A stretch of 64,000 nt of DNA from DASQDN01 sp963833675. GTDB lineage: Bacteria; Acidobacteriota; Terriglobia; Bryobacterales; Bryobacteraceae. Of this stretch, positions 9,487 through 19,688 are shown piece by piece (the first letter of the stretch is position 1; every line of letters begins with the position of its first letter). Location: the NCBI GenBank assembly GCA_963833675.1, contig CAWHYW010000038.1:1-64000 (forward strand), in the 5' to 3' direction. Made by a program: the position numbers and the translations under genes. The notes beneath the pieces were generated by a model. That model was given only the letters and a program-made list of their open reading frames with translations, did no database searches and was not told where the DNA came from.

Positions 9487-11277
9487 ATGCGCCCTCTGCT
9501 ATCGGTTCTGCTCCTAACTCTGTCGCTCGGGGCCCAGCATGTTCCGCGCCCGGAGTATCCTCAGCCGCAATTTGAACGGCAGCAGTGGCAAACCTTGAAC
9601 GGGCAGTGGGAGTTCGAATACGACGATAACAATGCGGGTCTCGATCAGGACTGGGGCTCGGGCTCGAAAAAGTTCACCAGAAGTATTCTTGTGCCCTTCG
9701 CTCCTGAGACAAAGAAGAGTGGCATCGGCGATACCTCATTTCACCCCGTGGTTTGGTACAGGAGGACCGTTTCGACCCCTGCCGGATGGACCGGCAAGCG
9801 GGTGCTCCTGCACTTCGGAGCGGTCGACTACCATGCCCGGGTTTGGCTGAATGGCCATTCTCTCGGCACGCACGAGGGTGGCAATGTACCCTTCCAATTC
9901 GATATCACGAGTCATCTGAAACCCGGATCCAATGTACTGGTTGTGCGGGCGGAAGATCCGCCCACTGACCGCTACATTCCTCGTGGGAAGCAGTACTGGG
10001 AGCCGAAGTCACGAGGAATCTTCTACACACGGACGACGGGCATCTGGCAGCCGGTTTGGCTGGAGTCAGCCGGGGCCAGCTACCTGGAACGAGTGCGCAT
10101 CACGCCGAACATGGAGGGTGGGGTCAAGTTCGAGGCCACCATCAAGCGGCCGGCTCCCGATACCGAATTCCATGCCATAGTCCGATCCCAGAATCAAACG
10201 GTAGCGGCAACCATGAGCGTTGCTGAGGGACCGCGAGCGACGGCAGCCGCATTCGTGCGGTCGCCGCGCCAGTGGACACCATCATCGCCAAGCTTGTATG
10301 ACGTTGTATTCGAACTGCGGCGCGGAGGGCAGGTGCTCGACCGGGTGCAATCGTATTTCGGGTTTCGCACCATCGGTATCGAGAACGATCGCGTCACTCT
10401 CAATAACAGACCGATCTATTTAAAGATGGTCCTGGATCAAGGCTATTGGCCGGAGAGCACACTCACTCCCCCGACGGATGAAGCCATCCAGTACGACATC
10501 AAGATGACCAAAGCCATGGGCTTCAACGGGGCTCGTAAGCACCAGAAGCTGGCGGATCCACGCTATCTCTACTGGGCCGACAAAATGGGGCTCCTCGTGT
10601 CAAGCGAAATGGCAAATGCTTACCTGTTCGATGAAGGCTACGTAGAACGTTTCACGCGCGAATGGACGGAAGCCGTAGCTCGGGACTACAACCATCCTTC
10701 GATCATTATGTGGGTCCCGATCAACGAAAGCTGGGGCGTGCCGAATCTCGCCGATCCTCGCCAGCAGCAACATCTGCGAGGCATGTATACATTAACGAAG
10801 TCGCTCGATAGCACCCGTCTCGTCATCGACAACGATGGATGGGAACACACCGATCTGACCGACCTCTTCGCGATCCACGACTATGCGCGAAGCGGTGACC
10901 TGCTTCGCGAGAAATACAAAGACTTGGGGAAGCCGAACGCCGGGGTCCCGAACAATGCTCGGTCCGCGCTTGCCCCCGGATTCAAGTACAACGGATCGCC
11001 GGTTGTACTTTCTGAATTCGGCGGAATCTCCTACATCATGCCGGGACAGCAGGCGCCAGAGGGGTCCTGGGGATATGCAGGGTTGGAGCCCGACCAAACT
11101 GCCGCATTCAACGGCTCAGAGGCTATGGTGGGCATTCGTGAAGTACCCGCGTTCGCCGGAATCTGCTACACGCAACTCACTGACGTCGAACAGGAAATCA
11201 ACGGATTGATGACATACGATCGCAAGCTGAAGTTCACCGCCGAAGAAATCAAGAAGCTAAACGACAGCTTGCAGTAA
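9487..11277 (+). CDS. Secreted glycoside hydrolase family 2 (beta-galactosidase/glucuronidase-like)
   Basis: Hydrolyses a beta-linked sugar from an unknown glycan, probably in the periplasm or outside. 596 residues. A signal peptide (MRPLLSVLLLTLSLGAQ) precedes the family start RPEYPQPQFERQQWQTLNGQWEFEYD. Domains in order: sugar-binding jelly roll (about 30-190), immunoglobulin-like (190-300), TIM barrel (300-596). The acid/base Glu is in PINESWG (Glu414) and the nucleophile Glu in VLSEFGG (Glu510). No C-terminal extra domains. The substrate cannot be told from sequence. It ends two bases before the convergent hppA stop. Confidence 0.93.
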   Translation: MRPLLSVLLLTLSLGAQHVPRPEYPQPQFERQQWQTLNGQWEFEYDDNNAGLDQDWGSGSKKFTRSILVPFAPETKKSGIGDTSFHPVVWYRRTVSTPAGWTGKRVLLHFGAVDYHARVWLNGHSLGTHEGGNVPFQFDITSHLKPGSNVLVVRAEDPPTDRYIPRGKQYWEPKSRGIFYTRTTGIWQPVWLESAGASYLERVRITPNMEGGVKFEATIKRPAPDTEFHAIVRSQNQTVAATMSVAEGPRATAAAFVRSPRQWTPSSPSLYDVVFELRRGGQVLDRVQSYFGFRTIGIENDRVTLNNRPIYLKMVLDQGYWPESTLTPPTDEAIQYDIKMTKAMGFNGARKHQKLADPRYLYWADKMGLLVSSEMANAYLFDEGYVERFTREWTEAVARDYNHPSIIMWVPINESWGVPNLADPRQQQHLRGMYTLTKSLDSTRLVIDNDGWEHTDLTDLFAIHDYARSGDLLREKYKDLGKPNAGVPNNARSALAPGFKYNGSPVVLSEFGGISYIMPGQQAPEGSWGYAGLEPDQTAAFNGSEAMVGIREVPAFAGICYTQLTDVEQEINGLMTYDRKLKFTAEEIKKLNDSLQ

Positions 11278-11279
11278 TC

Positions 11280-13718
11280 TCAATTCGCCTTGATCCGCAT
11301 CCCGTAAAAAGATCGATAGACAAACAGCATCGATAGGATAAAAAATAGAGCAGCGAGCGAAAGTGTAAAGGTCGTTCCCTGCTGGCTTCGCAGCGAAACT
11401 GCCAGCTCTACCGCCAGCAGTCCGAACAGCGTCGTGAACTTGATGATCGGGTTCAGCGCTACCGAGGAAGTGTCTTTGAATGGATCGCCGACCGTGTCGC
11501 CGACGACCGTTGCTGCGTGCAGTTCCGTGCCTTTCTGCTTCAGTTCTGTCTCGACGATCTTTTTTGCGTTATCCCAGGCCCCGCCGGCGTTTGCCATGAA
11601 GATGGCCTGATAGAGGCCGAAGAACGCAATCGAGATCAGATATCCGATGAAGAAGAACTCCTTCCAGAAACGCGAAGGCGAGCGTCGCGAAGAACACGCA
11701 CAAAAAGATATTGAACATACCTTTCTGCGCATATTGCGTACAGATCTCCACAACTTTCTTGCTATCCGCGACAGAGGCTTTAGTGGCGTTGGCGTCAAGC
11801 CGGATGTTGGCCTTGATGAACTCGACTGCACGATAGGCGCCCGTGCTCACCGCCTGCATAGACGCGCCCGTAAACCAGTAGATCATGGCCCCGCCCATGA
11901 TCAGGCCGAGCAGAAACGGAGGATGGAGAATCGACAGCTTCGTGATCAATTCGGGTTGCAAGCCGTTTGTCAATCCAACGACGATCGAGAAGATCATCGT
12001 CGTCGCGCCGACTACGGCGGTCCCAATCAGCACTGGTTTGGCCGTGGCCTTAAAGGTGTTCCCCGCCCCGTCGTTCTCTTCGAGATTTTCTTTCGCCACC
12101 TCGAAATGAGGATGGAAACCGAATTCGTTTCTGGATCTGTCGACTCAACGTTCGGGATGCTCTCGATCATGGAAAGCTCATACACCGATTGGGCGTTGTC
12201 GGTCACCGGGCCATAGGAGTCGACGGCAATCGTGACGGGGCCCATGCCGAGGAAGCCAAACGCCACCAGGCCAAACGCAAAACCGCCGGAGCCATCATGA
12301 GTGCGCTCAATCCCAATCGTGCTGACGTAGTAACCAACGCCCATCAGTACCAGAATCGTAATGCCAAGCCAATAAGCGCTGAAGTTGCCGGCGATCAAGC
12401 CGGAAAGGATATTCAGCGATGCGCCGCCCTCGCGAGATGCGGTCACCACTTCACGAACGTGGCTGGACTCGGTCGACGTAAACACTTTCACGAATTCCGG
12501 AATCAATGCTCCGGCGATCGTGCCGCAGGTGATAACCGTCGACAGCTTCCACCACAACGACGGATCGTTTCCGAGATTGGGAATCAGCAGGTAGGAAACG
12601 ATATAGGTGGCGATAACGGAGACGAGGGAAGTCAGCCAAACTAAAGTCGTCAGTGGCGCTTCAAAGTTCATCTTCGTCGCGTTCGCGTACTTCGCTTTCG
12701 CAAAGGCTTCGTTGACGAAGTACGAAAATCCCGAGGCAATGATCATCATGATGCGCATCACGAAGATCCAAACCAGCAGTTGAACCTTCACCAGCGGGTC
12801 GTGCACTGCAAGCAGGATAAAAGAGATCAACGCGACGCCGGTGACACCATACGTCTCAAAGCCATCCGCGCTGGGACCGACGGAATCTCCCGCGTTGTCG
12901 CCCGTGCAATCCGCAATCACACCCGGGTTGCGCGCGTCATCTTCTTTGATTTTGAAAACGATCTTCATCAGATCGGCCCCGATGTCGGCGATCTTCGTGA
13001 AGATGCCACCCGCAACGCGCAAGGCGGCAGCGCCAAGCGACTCACCGATCGCGAAGCCGATGAAACAGGAGCCCGCGTAGTCTCCAGGAACAAATAGCAG
13101 AATGAACAGCATCAGCAACAGCTCGACTGAAATCAGCAGCATGCCGATGCTGATGCCGGCCTTCAGCGGGATCGCGTAGCACGGAAAGGGTTTGCCTGTC
13201 AGACTCGCGAACGCGGTCCGCGAATTGGCGAACGTATTCACACGGATGCCGAACCATGCGACGCCGAAACTGCCGCCGATTCCGACGATGCTGAAGAGCA
13301 GAATCACCAGCACTTTGACAGCCTCAAATTGCTGCAAGGAATCCGAAGTAGAACACGATGATGACGCCAATAAACAACTCCATAATCAACAGGAACTTGC
13401 CTTGCGTGATCAGGTACGTTTTGCACGTCTCGTAGATCAGCTCCGAGATCTCGAGCATGGACGCATGCACCGGCAATTTGCGCAGATGCGTGTACATTCC
13501 CAGGCCAAAGGCCAAGACCAAGCGCGCGAAATGACGAGTCCGGTCATTAAAAGAGTACGTCCGCCTATCCCTCCGAAAAAGACGGCCTGGTCCAAATCGG
13601 GAAGGATGAGATTGGCCTCACCTCCGCCCCGGTGCGGCTGCTGAGCCAGCAGCGGAGCCGCGAGAACAAAGATGAGAAGAAGAAGACGAAAATAGCGAAC
13701 CCTCTGCAAGGAAGTCAT
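11280..13718 (-). CDS. hppA: Membrane-bound proton-translocating pyrophosphatase (four frameshifts)
   Basis: Couples pyrophosphate hydrolysis to ion pumping across the inner membrane. Start MTSLQRVRYFRLLLLIF at 13718. Pieces in different frames join into one protein of about 800 residues: N-terminal helices, GGGIFTKIADIGADLMK-type motif, DNAGDSVGPSADGFETYG, GAGNTFKATAKP, and the C-terminal GDTVGDPFKDTSSVALNP. Breaks fall near 13525, 13340, 12115 and 11665. The Lys in GNTFKA is the residue found in potassium-independent enzymes (family knowledge). The DNAGDSVGPSADGFETY form differs from the common DNVGDCAGM form, so this is a divergent subgroup; its ion specificity is not certain. Confidence 0.9.
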
Positions 13719-13802
13719 CCGCGTTAAATATTCCTTTGTGAAAGCGATCTGGTCTGTTGAAACGAAGCCGTTCGGCCTCAAAACACTATATTTCATCGCC
13801 GC

Positions 13803-14642
13803 TCACATTGACAACAAGTCAGGAAGGCGGCTTCGAAGTCCGACGTAGAAAGAACCGAAAAGCGCATAGACGGCGCTGACCTCATCAAAGCGCATCTCAT
13901 AAATGAGACGCTTGAACACCAGCGGGTCTTCCGCGAAAAGGTCGACCCCCCATTCCCAATCGTCAAAGCCAATGGAACCGGCTAATGATCTGCCGGACTT
14001 CCCCGGCATAGCGGCGGCCGATCATGCCATGCTCGTGCATCATCTGCCCACGGTCCTCATCGACTCCTGGTACCAATTCTTTTGTTCACCCCGGCGGCGG
14101 TCCATCGGGTAAAAGCAGATATATTTCGCGTTCGGGATTTCCGGCCACAGCCGAACCTTCATAGCTTCACGCTGACGTTTCAGCGTCTCCTCGATCTCCG
14201 CGTTCCACTCGTCTGAAAACGGCTCGATGCCCCGTTCGGCGAGAGACGCATAAACCTTCTGAGTGGACTCATAGAGCCCAAGCTCGATAACCGACAAATA
14301 CGACGTGGCGGTTTCAAGATAGTCGGACAGACGAAGCTTCGCAAGGCAAACTCGGCTTGCTGCAATTGCTCGAAATCGTCCCGGAAGTGGACGAACATGA
14401 TGTCGCCTTTATGCCCGAAAAGCGAGAAAGAGGCGGAGCGGTTGCCGTCCTGCTCAAAATCTGCAGCGGCTTCCGATAAAATCGAGGCCCGGTCCTGACA
14501 AGCGTAATGCCCGCCATGCAGACCATCGAACACGCATCATCTGATGCAGGACGCTTGCGCCCTCTATGGTGAGAGGGACTGGAGGAGTTCCGGTCATCCC
14601 TGGTTCCGTGCGCCCAACCGACGTCACAGGCGCCGGAACCAA
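13803..14642 (-). CDS. chdC: Coproheme decarboxylase, chlorite-dismutase family (frameshifted)
   Basis: Final step of coproporphyrin-dependent haem synthesis (HemQ). Pieces recovered: TIEGASVLHQMMRVRWSAWRAL at the N-terminus, FSLFGHKGDIMFVHFRDDFEQL, then LPNAKYICFYPMDRRRGE-type segment seen as PNAKYICFYPMDRRRGEQ with NWY, and the C-terminal SGSIGFDDWEWGVDLFAEDP..FKRLIYEMRFDE. Order and spacing match the family; breaks near 14490, 14330 and 14030. The catalytic Tyr of Gram-positive enzymes is expected near KYICFYPMDRRR. The start is uncertain (14642 or an internal Met at 14597). Not part of an obvious haem operon here. Confidence 0.85.
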
Positions 14643-14670
14643 TGAAACCTCATCGTTTCATTTGTACCAC

Positions 14671-15092
14671 CTAGGCCAGATTCGACGTGCAATGCGGGCA
14701 GCGAGTGGCCTTTATAGGAATAGCGGTGGCGCAGAACGGGCAATCTTTGCTTAGTTACTGCCGCCGGTGTTCGAAAGCGGTTGACCTGTTTTACCAGAAG
14801 AAAATCGCGAACGCCACAATCAGGAAATTGATCACCGTGTTCAAAAAATTGCCATAGGCGATCACCGGAACCGCCGCTTTCTTGACCGCATCGAGGGTTG
14901 TGAGGTCAGTGGATTTCAAAGCGATGAAGTAGTCTTTGAAGTCCACTCCGCCCATCAGCATGCCGATAGGCGGCATGATAATGTCATTCACAAGGGAGGT
15001 AACGACGCCCCGAATGCCAGGCCGATGATTACGCCGATCGCGAGGTCCAATACATTGCCTCGCGTCGCAAATTCCTTAAACTCTTTGAACAT
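14671..15092 (-). CDS. mscL: Large-conductance mechanosensitive channel with C-terminal zinc ribbon (frameshifted)
   Basis: Emergency release valve opened by membrane tension. Start MFKEFKEFATRGNVLDLAIG at 15092; first helix then broken by a missing base near 15003; next VNDIIMPPIGMLMGGVDFKDYF; second helix NFLNTVINFLIVAFAIFF. A second break after AFAIFF and a third near 14753 separate LVKQVNRFRTPAAVT from a tail CPFCATAIPIKATRCPHC. The two CxxC pairs form a zinc-ribbon tail, known in some acidobacterial and other MscL proteins but absent from E. coli MscL. About 140 residues when restored. Confidence 0.85.
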
Positions 15093-15159
15093 CAAAACTC
15101 TCCTTTGCAGGTTTTGAGCCTCCACTACGCCGGTGTGGCTATGAGAGAGTATCGCTTTT

Positions 15160-15905
15160 CTATTCGTCGCGCAAGCTGGCCCGAATGTAATCGCGATTCA
15201 GGCGTCTGATTACTTCGAGAGGAATCAGTTTGGGACAGACGGCTTCGCATTCACCGATGTTCGTACAATTTCCGAAGATTTCGGTATTCATCTGCGCGAC
15301 CATTCGCAAGGCGCGCCGATTCTTCTCGGGTTGTCCCTGCGGAAGGAGGTTAAGATGCGAGATTTTGGCTCCGGTAAACAGCGCGGCTGCGGCATTGGGG
15401 CAGGCGGCAACACAGGCGCCGCACGCGATACAGGCGGCGGCGTCCATTGCGCGGTCCGCGTTCTCTTTCGGCACCGGGATCGCGTTGCCATCGGGAGCGC
15501 TGCCGGTGGAAACAGAGATAAATCCACCTGCGGCTATGATGCGATCGAAAGCGGACCGATTTACCGCGAGGTCCTTCACGACGGGAAATGCTCGAGCGCG
15601 CCATGGTTCCAAATACAGCTCATCGCCATCTTTGAAACTGCGCATGTGTAACTGACAAACGGTGACACCCGGAAGAGGGCCGTGCGCGACGCCATTGATC
15701 ATGAATCCGCACATCCCACAGATGCCTTCACGGCAATCGTGATCGAAGGCGACGGGCTCCTCGCCTTTTCCGTCAGACGCTCATTGAGAACGTCCAGCAT
15801 CTCGAGAAACGACATATGCGTGCTGACGTCGTCCATCTGGTACTTAATCATGCGCCCCGGCTCCGACGCGCTCCTCTGCCGCCAGATATTAAGAGTGATC
15901 CGCAT
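15160..15905 (-). CDS. sdhB: Succinate dehydrogenase/fumarate reductase iron-sulfur subunit (one frameshift)
   Basis: Passes electrons from SdhA flavin to quinone through three clusters. Start MRITLNIWRQRSASEPGRM at 15905. The [2Fe-2S] region and MCGFMINGVAHGP follow after a break near 15765. The second half holds CIACGACVAACPNAAA and the last cluster motif NCTNIGECEAVCPK. The long insert LFTGAKISHLNLLPQGQPEK is typical of B-type (Bacteroidetes/Acidobacteria) SdhB. It starts one base after the sdhA stop, order sdhC-sdhA-sdhB. Confidence 0.92.
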
Positions 15906-15906
15906 G

Positions 15907-17823
15907 CTACTTATAACTCCGCTGCGACGGGTGGACATAATCGAAGGTCAGAGGCTCCTTATGCAACGCAGGTTGAACATCCTTGCCCCGGTATTCCCAC
16001 GCAGCGGCGTACGAGTAGTGCTCGTCATCCCGCTGAGCTTCGCCTTCCTCGGTCTGGTATTCCTCCCGAAAATGGCCGCCGCATGGATTCGTTCCGGTGC
16101 AGCGCATCACGACACATCAATTCGCCGAACTCGAGGAAATCGCCACCCGTCCGGCCTGTTCGAGCGACTGATTCATGCCGGAGTTATCGCCCAAAACGTT
16201 CACGTTCCGCCAGAATTCCTCGCGCAACTCCTGAATACGGCCGATAGCGTATCTGCAATCCTTCGGCATTGCGGGCCATGCCGCAGTAGTCCCACATCAA
16301 TTTGCCGAGTTCCCGATGAATGGAGCTTACGGTGCGATTGCCGCGAATCGACAACAACGTTTTGACCGTTGCTGCGACATTCGTCTTCGGCTTGCTTGAA
16401 TTCCGGAAGATCGACCCCCACCTTCGCCAGCTTCGCGCTTGCCAAATAGTTCCCGAGCGTGTAAGGAATAACAAAATAGCCGTCCGATAGACCCTGCATC
16501 AGAGCGCTGGCGCCGAGACGATTTGCGCCGTGGTCCGAGAAGTTCGCTTCGCCTAAAACGAAGAGTCCCGGAATGGTGCTCATCAGCTGATAATCGACCC
16601 AAAGCCCGCCCATCGTATAGTGAATCGCCGGATAGATGCGCATCGGCGTTTCATACGGATTCTCACCCGTGATCTGGTGATACATATCGAAGAGGTTGCC
16701 GTAACGCTCTTCGATCCCGCCACGACCGAGACGATTGATGGCGTCGGCGAAATCGAGATACACGCCCAAACCGCCAGGACCCACGCCCCGGCCTTCGTCG
16801 CAGACGGCCTTCGACGCGCGAGACGCCACGTCGCGAGGAACGAGATTTCCGAAGCTCGGGTAGCGTCGCTCGAGATAGTAATCGCGCTCGGGTTCGGGGA
16901 TCTGATTTGCCGGGCGGCTGTCTCCCTTTTCGCAGTGGAACCCAGATGCGCCCGTCGTTCCGAAGCGACTCGGACATGAGAGTCAGCTTGGACTGATAAT
17001 CGCCGGAGACAGGAATGCAAGTCGGGTGAATCTGCGTGAAGCAGGGATTCGCGAACAAGGCCCCACGCTTATACGCTCGCCAGATGGCCGTTGCATTGGA
17101 ACCCTTCGCATTCGTCGATAAAAAGAATACATTGCCGTAACCGCCCGTGCACAACAGCACTGCGTCACCGGCATGCGATTCAATCTTTCCGTTTGTGAGG
17201 TCGCGAGTGATGATGCCGCGCGCATTGCCGTCGATTACGATCAGGTCCAGCATCTCCGATCGAGAGAACATCTGAACCTTTCCCAGGCCCACCTGGCGTT
17301 CGAGCGCCTGGTACGCGCCGAGAAGGAGCTGCTGTCCTGTCTGGCCTCGAGCGTAGAAAGTGCGTGAGACCTGAGCTCCGCCAAACGATCGGTTGGCGAG
17401 AGCGCCACCGTATTCGCGAGCAAAAGGAACGCCCTGTGCGACGCATTGATCGATAATATTCACCGAGACTTCCGCGAGCCGGTAGACGTTTGCTTCGCGG
17501 GCGCGGAAATCGCCTCCTTTTACGGTGTCGTAGAAGAGACGATAAATGCTGTCGCCGTCATTCTGATAGTTCTTGGCCGCATTGATTCCGCCTTGCGCGG
17601 CGATGGAGTGAGCGCGCCGGGGGGAATCCTGAAAACAGAAGCACTTAACGTTGTAACCAAGCTCCGCGAGAGTAGCGGCCGCAGAAGCGCCGGCAAGGCC
17701 CGAACCAACAACAAGAATATTGAATTTGCGTTTGTTGGCCGGATTGACCAGCTTCAATTCAAACTGCGACCGTTCCCAGGCGGTCTCTATCGGACCGGAA
17801 GGAACTTTTGAGTCGAGTGTCAT
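15907..17823 (-). CDS. sdhA: Succinate dehydrogenase/fumarate reductase flavoprotein subunit (frameshifted)
   Basis: Oxidises succinate to fumarate with covalently bound FAD. N-terminal part is clean: FNILVVGSGLAGASAAATLA (dinucleotide fold), HSIAAQGGINAAKNY with the FAD-linking His, then FTQIHPTCIPVSGDY. Breaks near 16935, 16370 and 16150 divide the rest: HYTMGGLWVDYQ..IPGLFVLGEANFSDHGANRLG, then the helical domain, and the tail CGGHFREEYQTEEGEAQRDD, a B-type SdhA signature. Its ATG overlaps the sdhC stop by four bases, indicating translational coupling. Confidence 0.93.
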
Positions 17824-18524
17824 ACGATGTCAGGCCCCGGCCGAAACCCTGCCAGGATTGCGATCGGAACTGCTATGAATCCGACAACAATAATGAACGC
17901 AGTGATCTTCGCAAATGCTCTCAATTTTGTGGAATAGCGAGGGTGCGACGCTCCCAATGTCTGGAACATGCTCCAGAGGCCGTGATAAAGGTGCATTCCG
18001 AGGAGCACGATGGAAACGATGTATGCGATCGAGACGATCGGATTCGAGAAACCGGTGACAAGGTTTTCATAGGGCCTCAACTCCTGAAAGTGCGGATGAA
18101 CCGTACCGAACGTCATGTGCAGCAAGTGGTAAATGAGGAATGCCAGAACTATCGGACCGCTCCAGTACATCGTTCGCGATGCGTAAGTGGACCCAACGCT
18201 CTGCTTACGCACGTAGCCGATTGGGCGGGCGGCCCGCTGGAGCCGTGCCAAGCTTACCGATGATGCGATATGCAGAATTACGGCGACCAGCAACACAGCA
18301 CGAACGGTCCAAAGAAGCGCCGGGACGTGCCGTAGATTTTCGGCATATGCGTCCAGCTTGTCCGGACCGAGGAAGAACTGTAGATTGCCCGCCATGTGGC
18401 CGATGATGAACCCAAACAGGATGATGCCCGTGATGGCCATCACTACTTTTTTGCCCACCGTATTGCCATAGAAATGCGCACCGCGGGCCAAGGTGCTGTT
18501 CACGGCGACAGCGCTCATTCGCAC
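17820..18524 (-). CDS. sdhC: Succinate dehydrogenase cytochrome b558 subunit, B type
   Basis: Single membrane anchor that carries two haems b and the quinone site, replacing separate SdhC and SdhD. 234 residues, intact. Five membrane helices; conserved His in IIGHMAGNLQFF, ILHIASSV, IYHLLHMTFG and GMHLYHGLW are the expected haem ligands. Start may be 18524 or the next Met two codons later (MSAVAVN). First gene of sdhCAB; the 250 bases upstream hold no gene that I can see and should contain its promoter. Confidence 0.93.
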   Translation of the reverse strand: MRMSAVAVNSTLARGAHFYGNTVGKKVVMAITGIILFGFIIGHMAGNLQFFLGPDKLDAYAENLRHVPALLWTVRAVLLVAVILHIASSVSLARLQRAARPIGYVRKQSVGSTYASRTMYWSGPIVLAFLIYHLLHMTFGTVHPHFQELRPYENLVTGFSNPIVSIAYIVSIVLLGMHLYHGLWSMFQTLGASHPRYSTKLRAFAKITAFIIVVGFIAVPIAILAGFRPGPDIV

Positions 18525-18776
18525 CCCCTCATCAGTTTTGGATGTTGCCGCCGAAACGGGCGATGGATCAATTTTGATTGTAGCGCGAGCGGCTCATCGT
18601 TCGTTGTTCGATTCATCTTCTGATCTCACGCGATCAGCCGCCGGCCTTGCGGATTTCCGTTTTCCGGATCTCGTGCGGTCATGGACGGAGGCATTTTGCC
18701 TGGCGCGTCCTCGACCGGCAAGCGCTGAGTAGTGAAGTTACCCGGGGGGATGGTCTCATCGTCTGCAGTTCTTGCG

Positions 18777-19337
18777 TTAGCCGTGGGATTGGACTGCCGC
18801 CTCTTCCGAAATCTCCGTGCCGGGTTCGTTTTTTAAGATTTCGATCTTGGGTTCGTTTTCGAAGATTTCCATCTTGGGTTCGTTTTCGAAAACGAGCTGC
18901 GGCGGATACTGCTCACGGATCTGACTGAACTGCTTGAGGGCGCGATCCAAAATGCGTACGAAGCGGCTCTCGTATTGGTCGAGAGCTTTGAGATCGGGTT
19001 CATAATGCGCGGCGACCACTTCTTCCTGGGTGGCGGATTCCTGGTCGACGGTGGCGGTCTGGGGGGACCAGACCCGCTCGAGATGCCATTGATTGACCGC
19101 CATCTGAATAACGAGCCGTTCTTCGACGAAATCGCGTGGTTGGAATTTCCCGATGAAATGAGTTTGATATTTTTCCCAGGCTTCTTCCGACTCGCCATCG
19201 AAGACGACGATCTTGTTGGAAGAAAGTCCGTGCTTAATAGCATTGCGAGATGAGCGCGACTGGCCTTCGGCGGTTATGGGGCCTTTGGATTTTCCTCCGT
19301 TCCTTCGGGACGCTTCGATCTGGGCGGGGGTTCGCAT
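18777..19337 (-). CDS. Conserved small protein of unknown function with C-terminal tandem repeat
   Basis: 186 residues. The N-terminus RTPAQIEASRRNGGKSKGP..AEGQSRSSRNAIKHGLSS is a signature seen many times per genome in acidobacterial and some planctomycete genomes; no function is known to me. The centre is helical and acidic. Residues 150-176 are three near-identical nine-residue units of the type FENEPK(M/I)EI, encoded by a 27-bp tandem repeat. The basic, Arg/Lys-rich head would suit nucleic-acid binding (inference). These genes often scatter like mobile or repeat-associated elements; here it borders a region with an IS relic. Confidence 0.7.
   Translation of the reverse strand: MRTPAQIEASRRNGGKSKGPITAEGQSRSSRNAIKHGLSSNKIVVFDGESEEAWEKYQTHFIGKFQPRDFVEERLVIQMAVNQWHLERVWSPQTATVDQESATQEEVVAAHYEPDLKALDQYESRFVRILDRALKQFSQIREQYPPQLVFENEPKMEIFENEPKIEILKNEPGTEISEEAAVQSHG
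18810..18890 (-). repeat. 27-bp coding tandem repeat, three units
   Basis: Three imperfect 27-bp units inside the preceding gene encode FENEPKMEI, FENEPKIEI and LKNEPGTEI. The unit contains TTGGGTTCGTTTTCGAA on the plus strand. Likely expanded by slippage. Confidence 0.85.
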
Positions 19338-19611
19338 TTTTTCCTCGGACTCAGGGTATCAGCCGAGTTTGTGGGATTTCGGCTAGGGAAACTGTAGATT
19401 ATTGAGAAATAGAGAATTATTTCGATAAAAGTTCGGTAAATGCCTCACCGGCGGGTGCGGACAACGGGGGATGAAAAGGGTGAGGAAGCGGTAAGATTCC
19501 GAGTGCTGTGAGCTTGATAAGGCCGGCTCTCGTTTGGCGCTTGCAGCCCGACTGTGAATGTGGTCCGGACGCCGAGCATTGAAGTTTGCGTGGAACAGCG
19601 GAGTGTCGCCT

Positions 19612-19678
19612 TTGCCGCAAGGCAGGGAGCACGTGAAGGAAAATCGATGGTTTTCCAGGCGTCCCCTGTCTGCGGCAA
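19612..19678 (+). other. Long imperfect hairpin upstream of the IS110-type relic
   Basis: Arms 19612-19627 and 19664-19678 pair over 15 bp (TTGCCGCA with TGCGGCAA, then GGCAGGG with CCCTGTC) with one bulged A and one G-U. Inside the loop is a second hairpin, GGAAAA (19638-19643) with TTTTCC (19651-19656). It lies about 10 bases before the transposase relic, where IS110 elements carry their structured non-coding end. It may be a relic of that end; no T run, so not a normal terminator. Confidence 0.5.
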
Positions 19679-19688
19679 GGAGAACAAC

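Noticed and set aside
15682..16365. Plus-strand open frame across sdhA/sdhB
   Set aside because: Spans the frameshifted part of sdhA; the minus-strand pieces carry conserved SdhA and SdhB motifs.
4913..17823. True pseudogenisation of secD, secF, hppA and sdhA
   Set aside because: These are essential or core genes and the breaks where localised are single-base changes in homopolymers with otherwise conserved protein; sequencing error is far more likely.
18810..18890. CRISPR-like repeat
   Set aside because: Units are directly adjacent with no spacers and encode a protein repeat.
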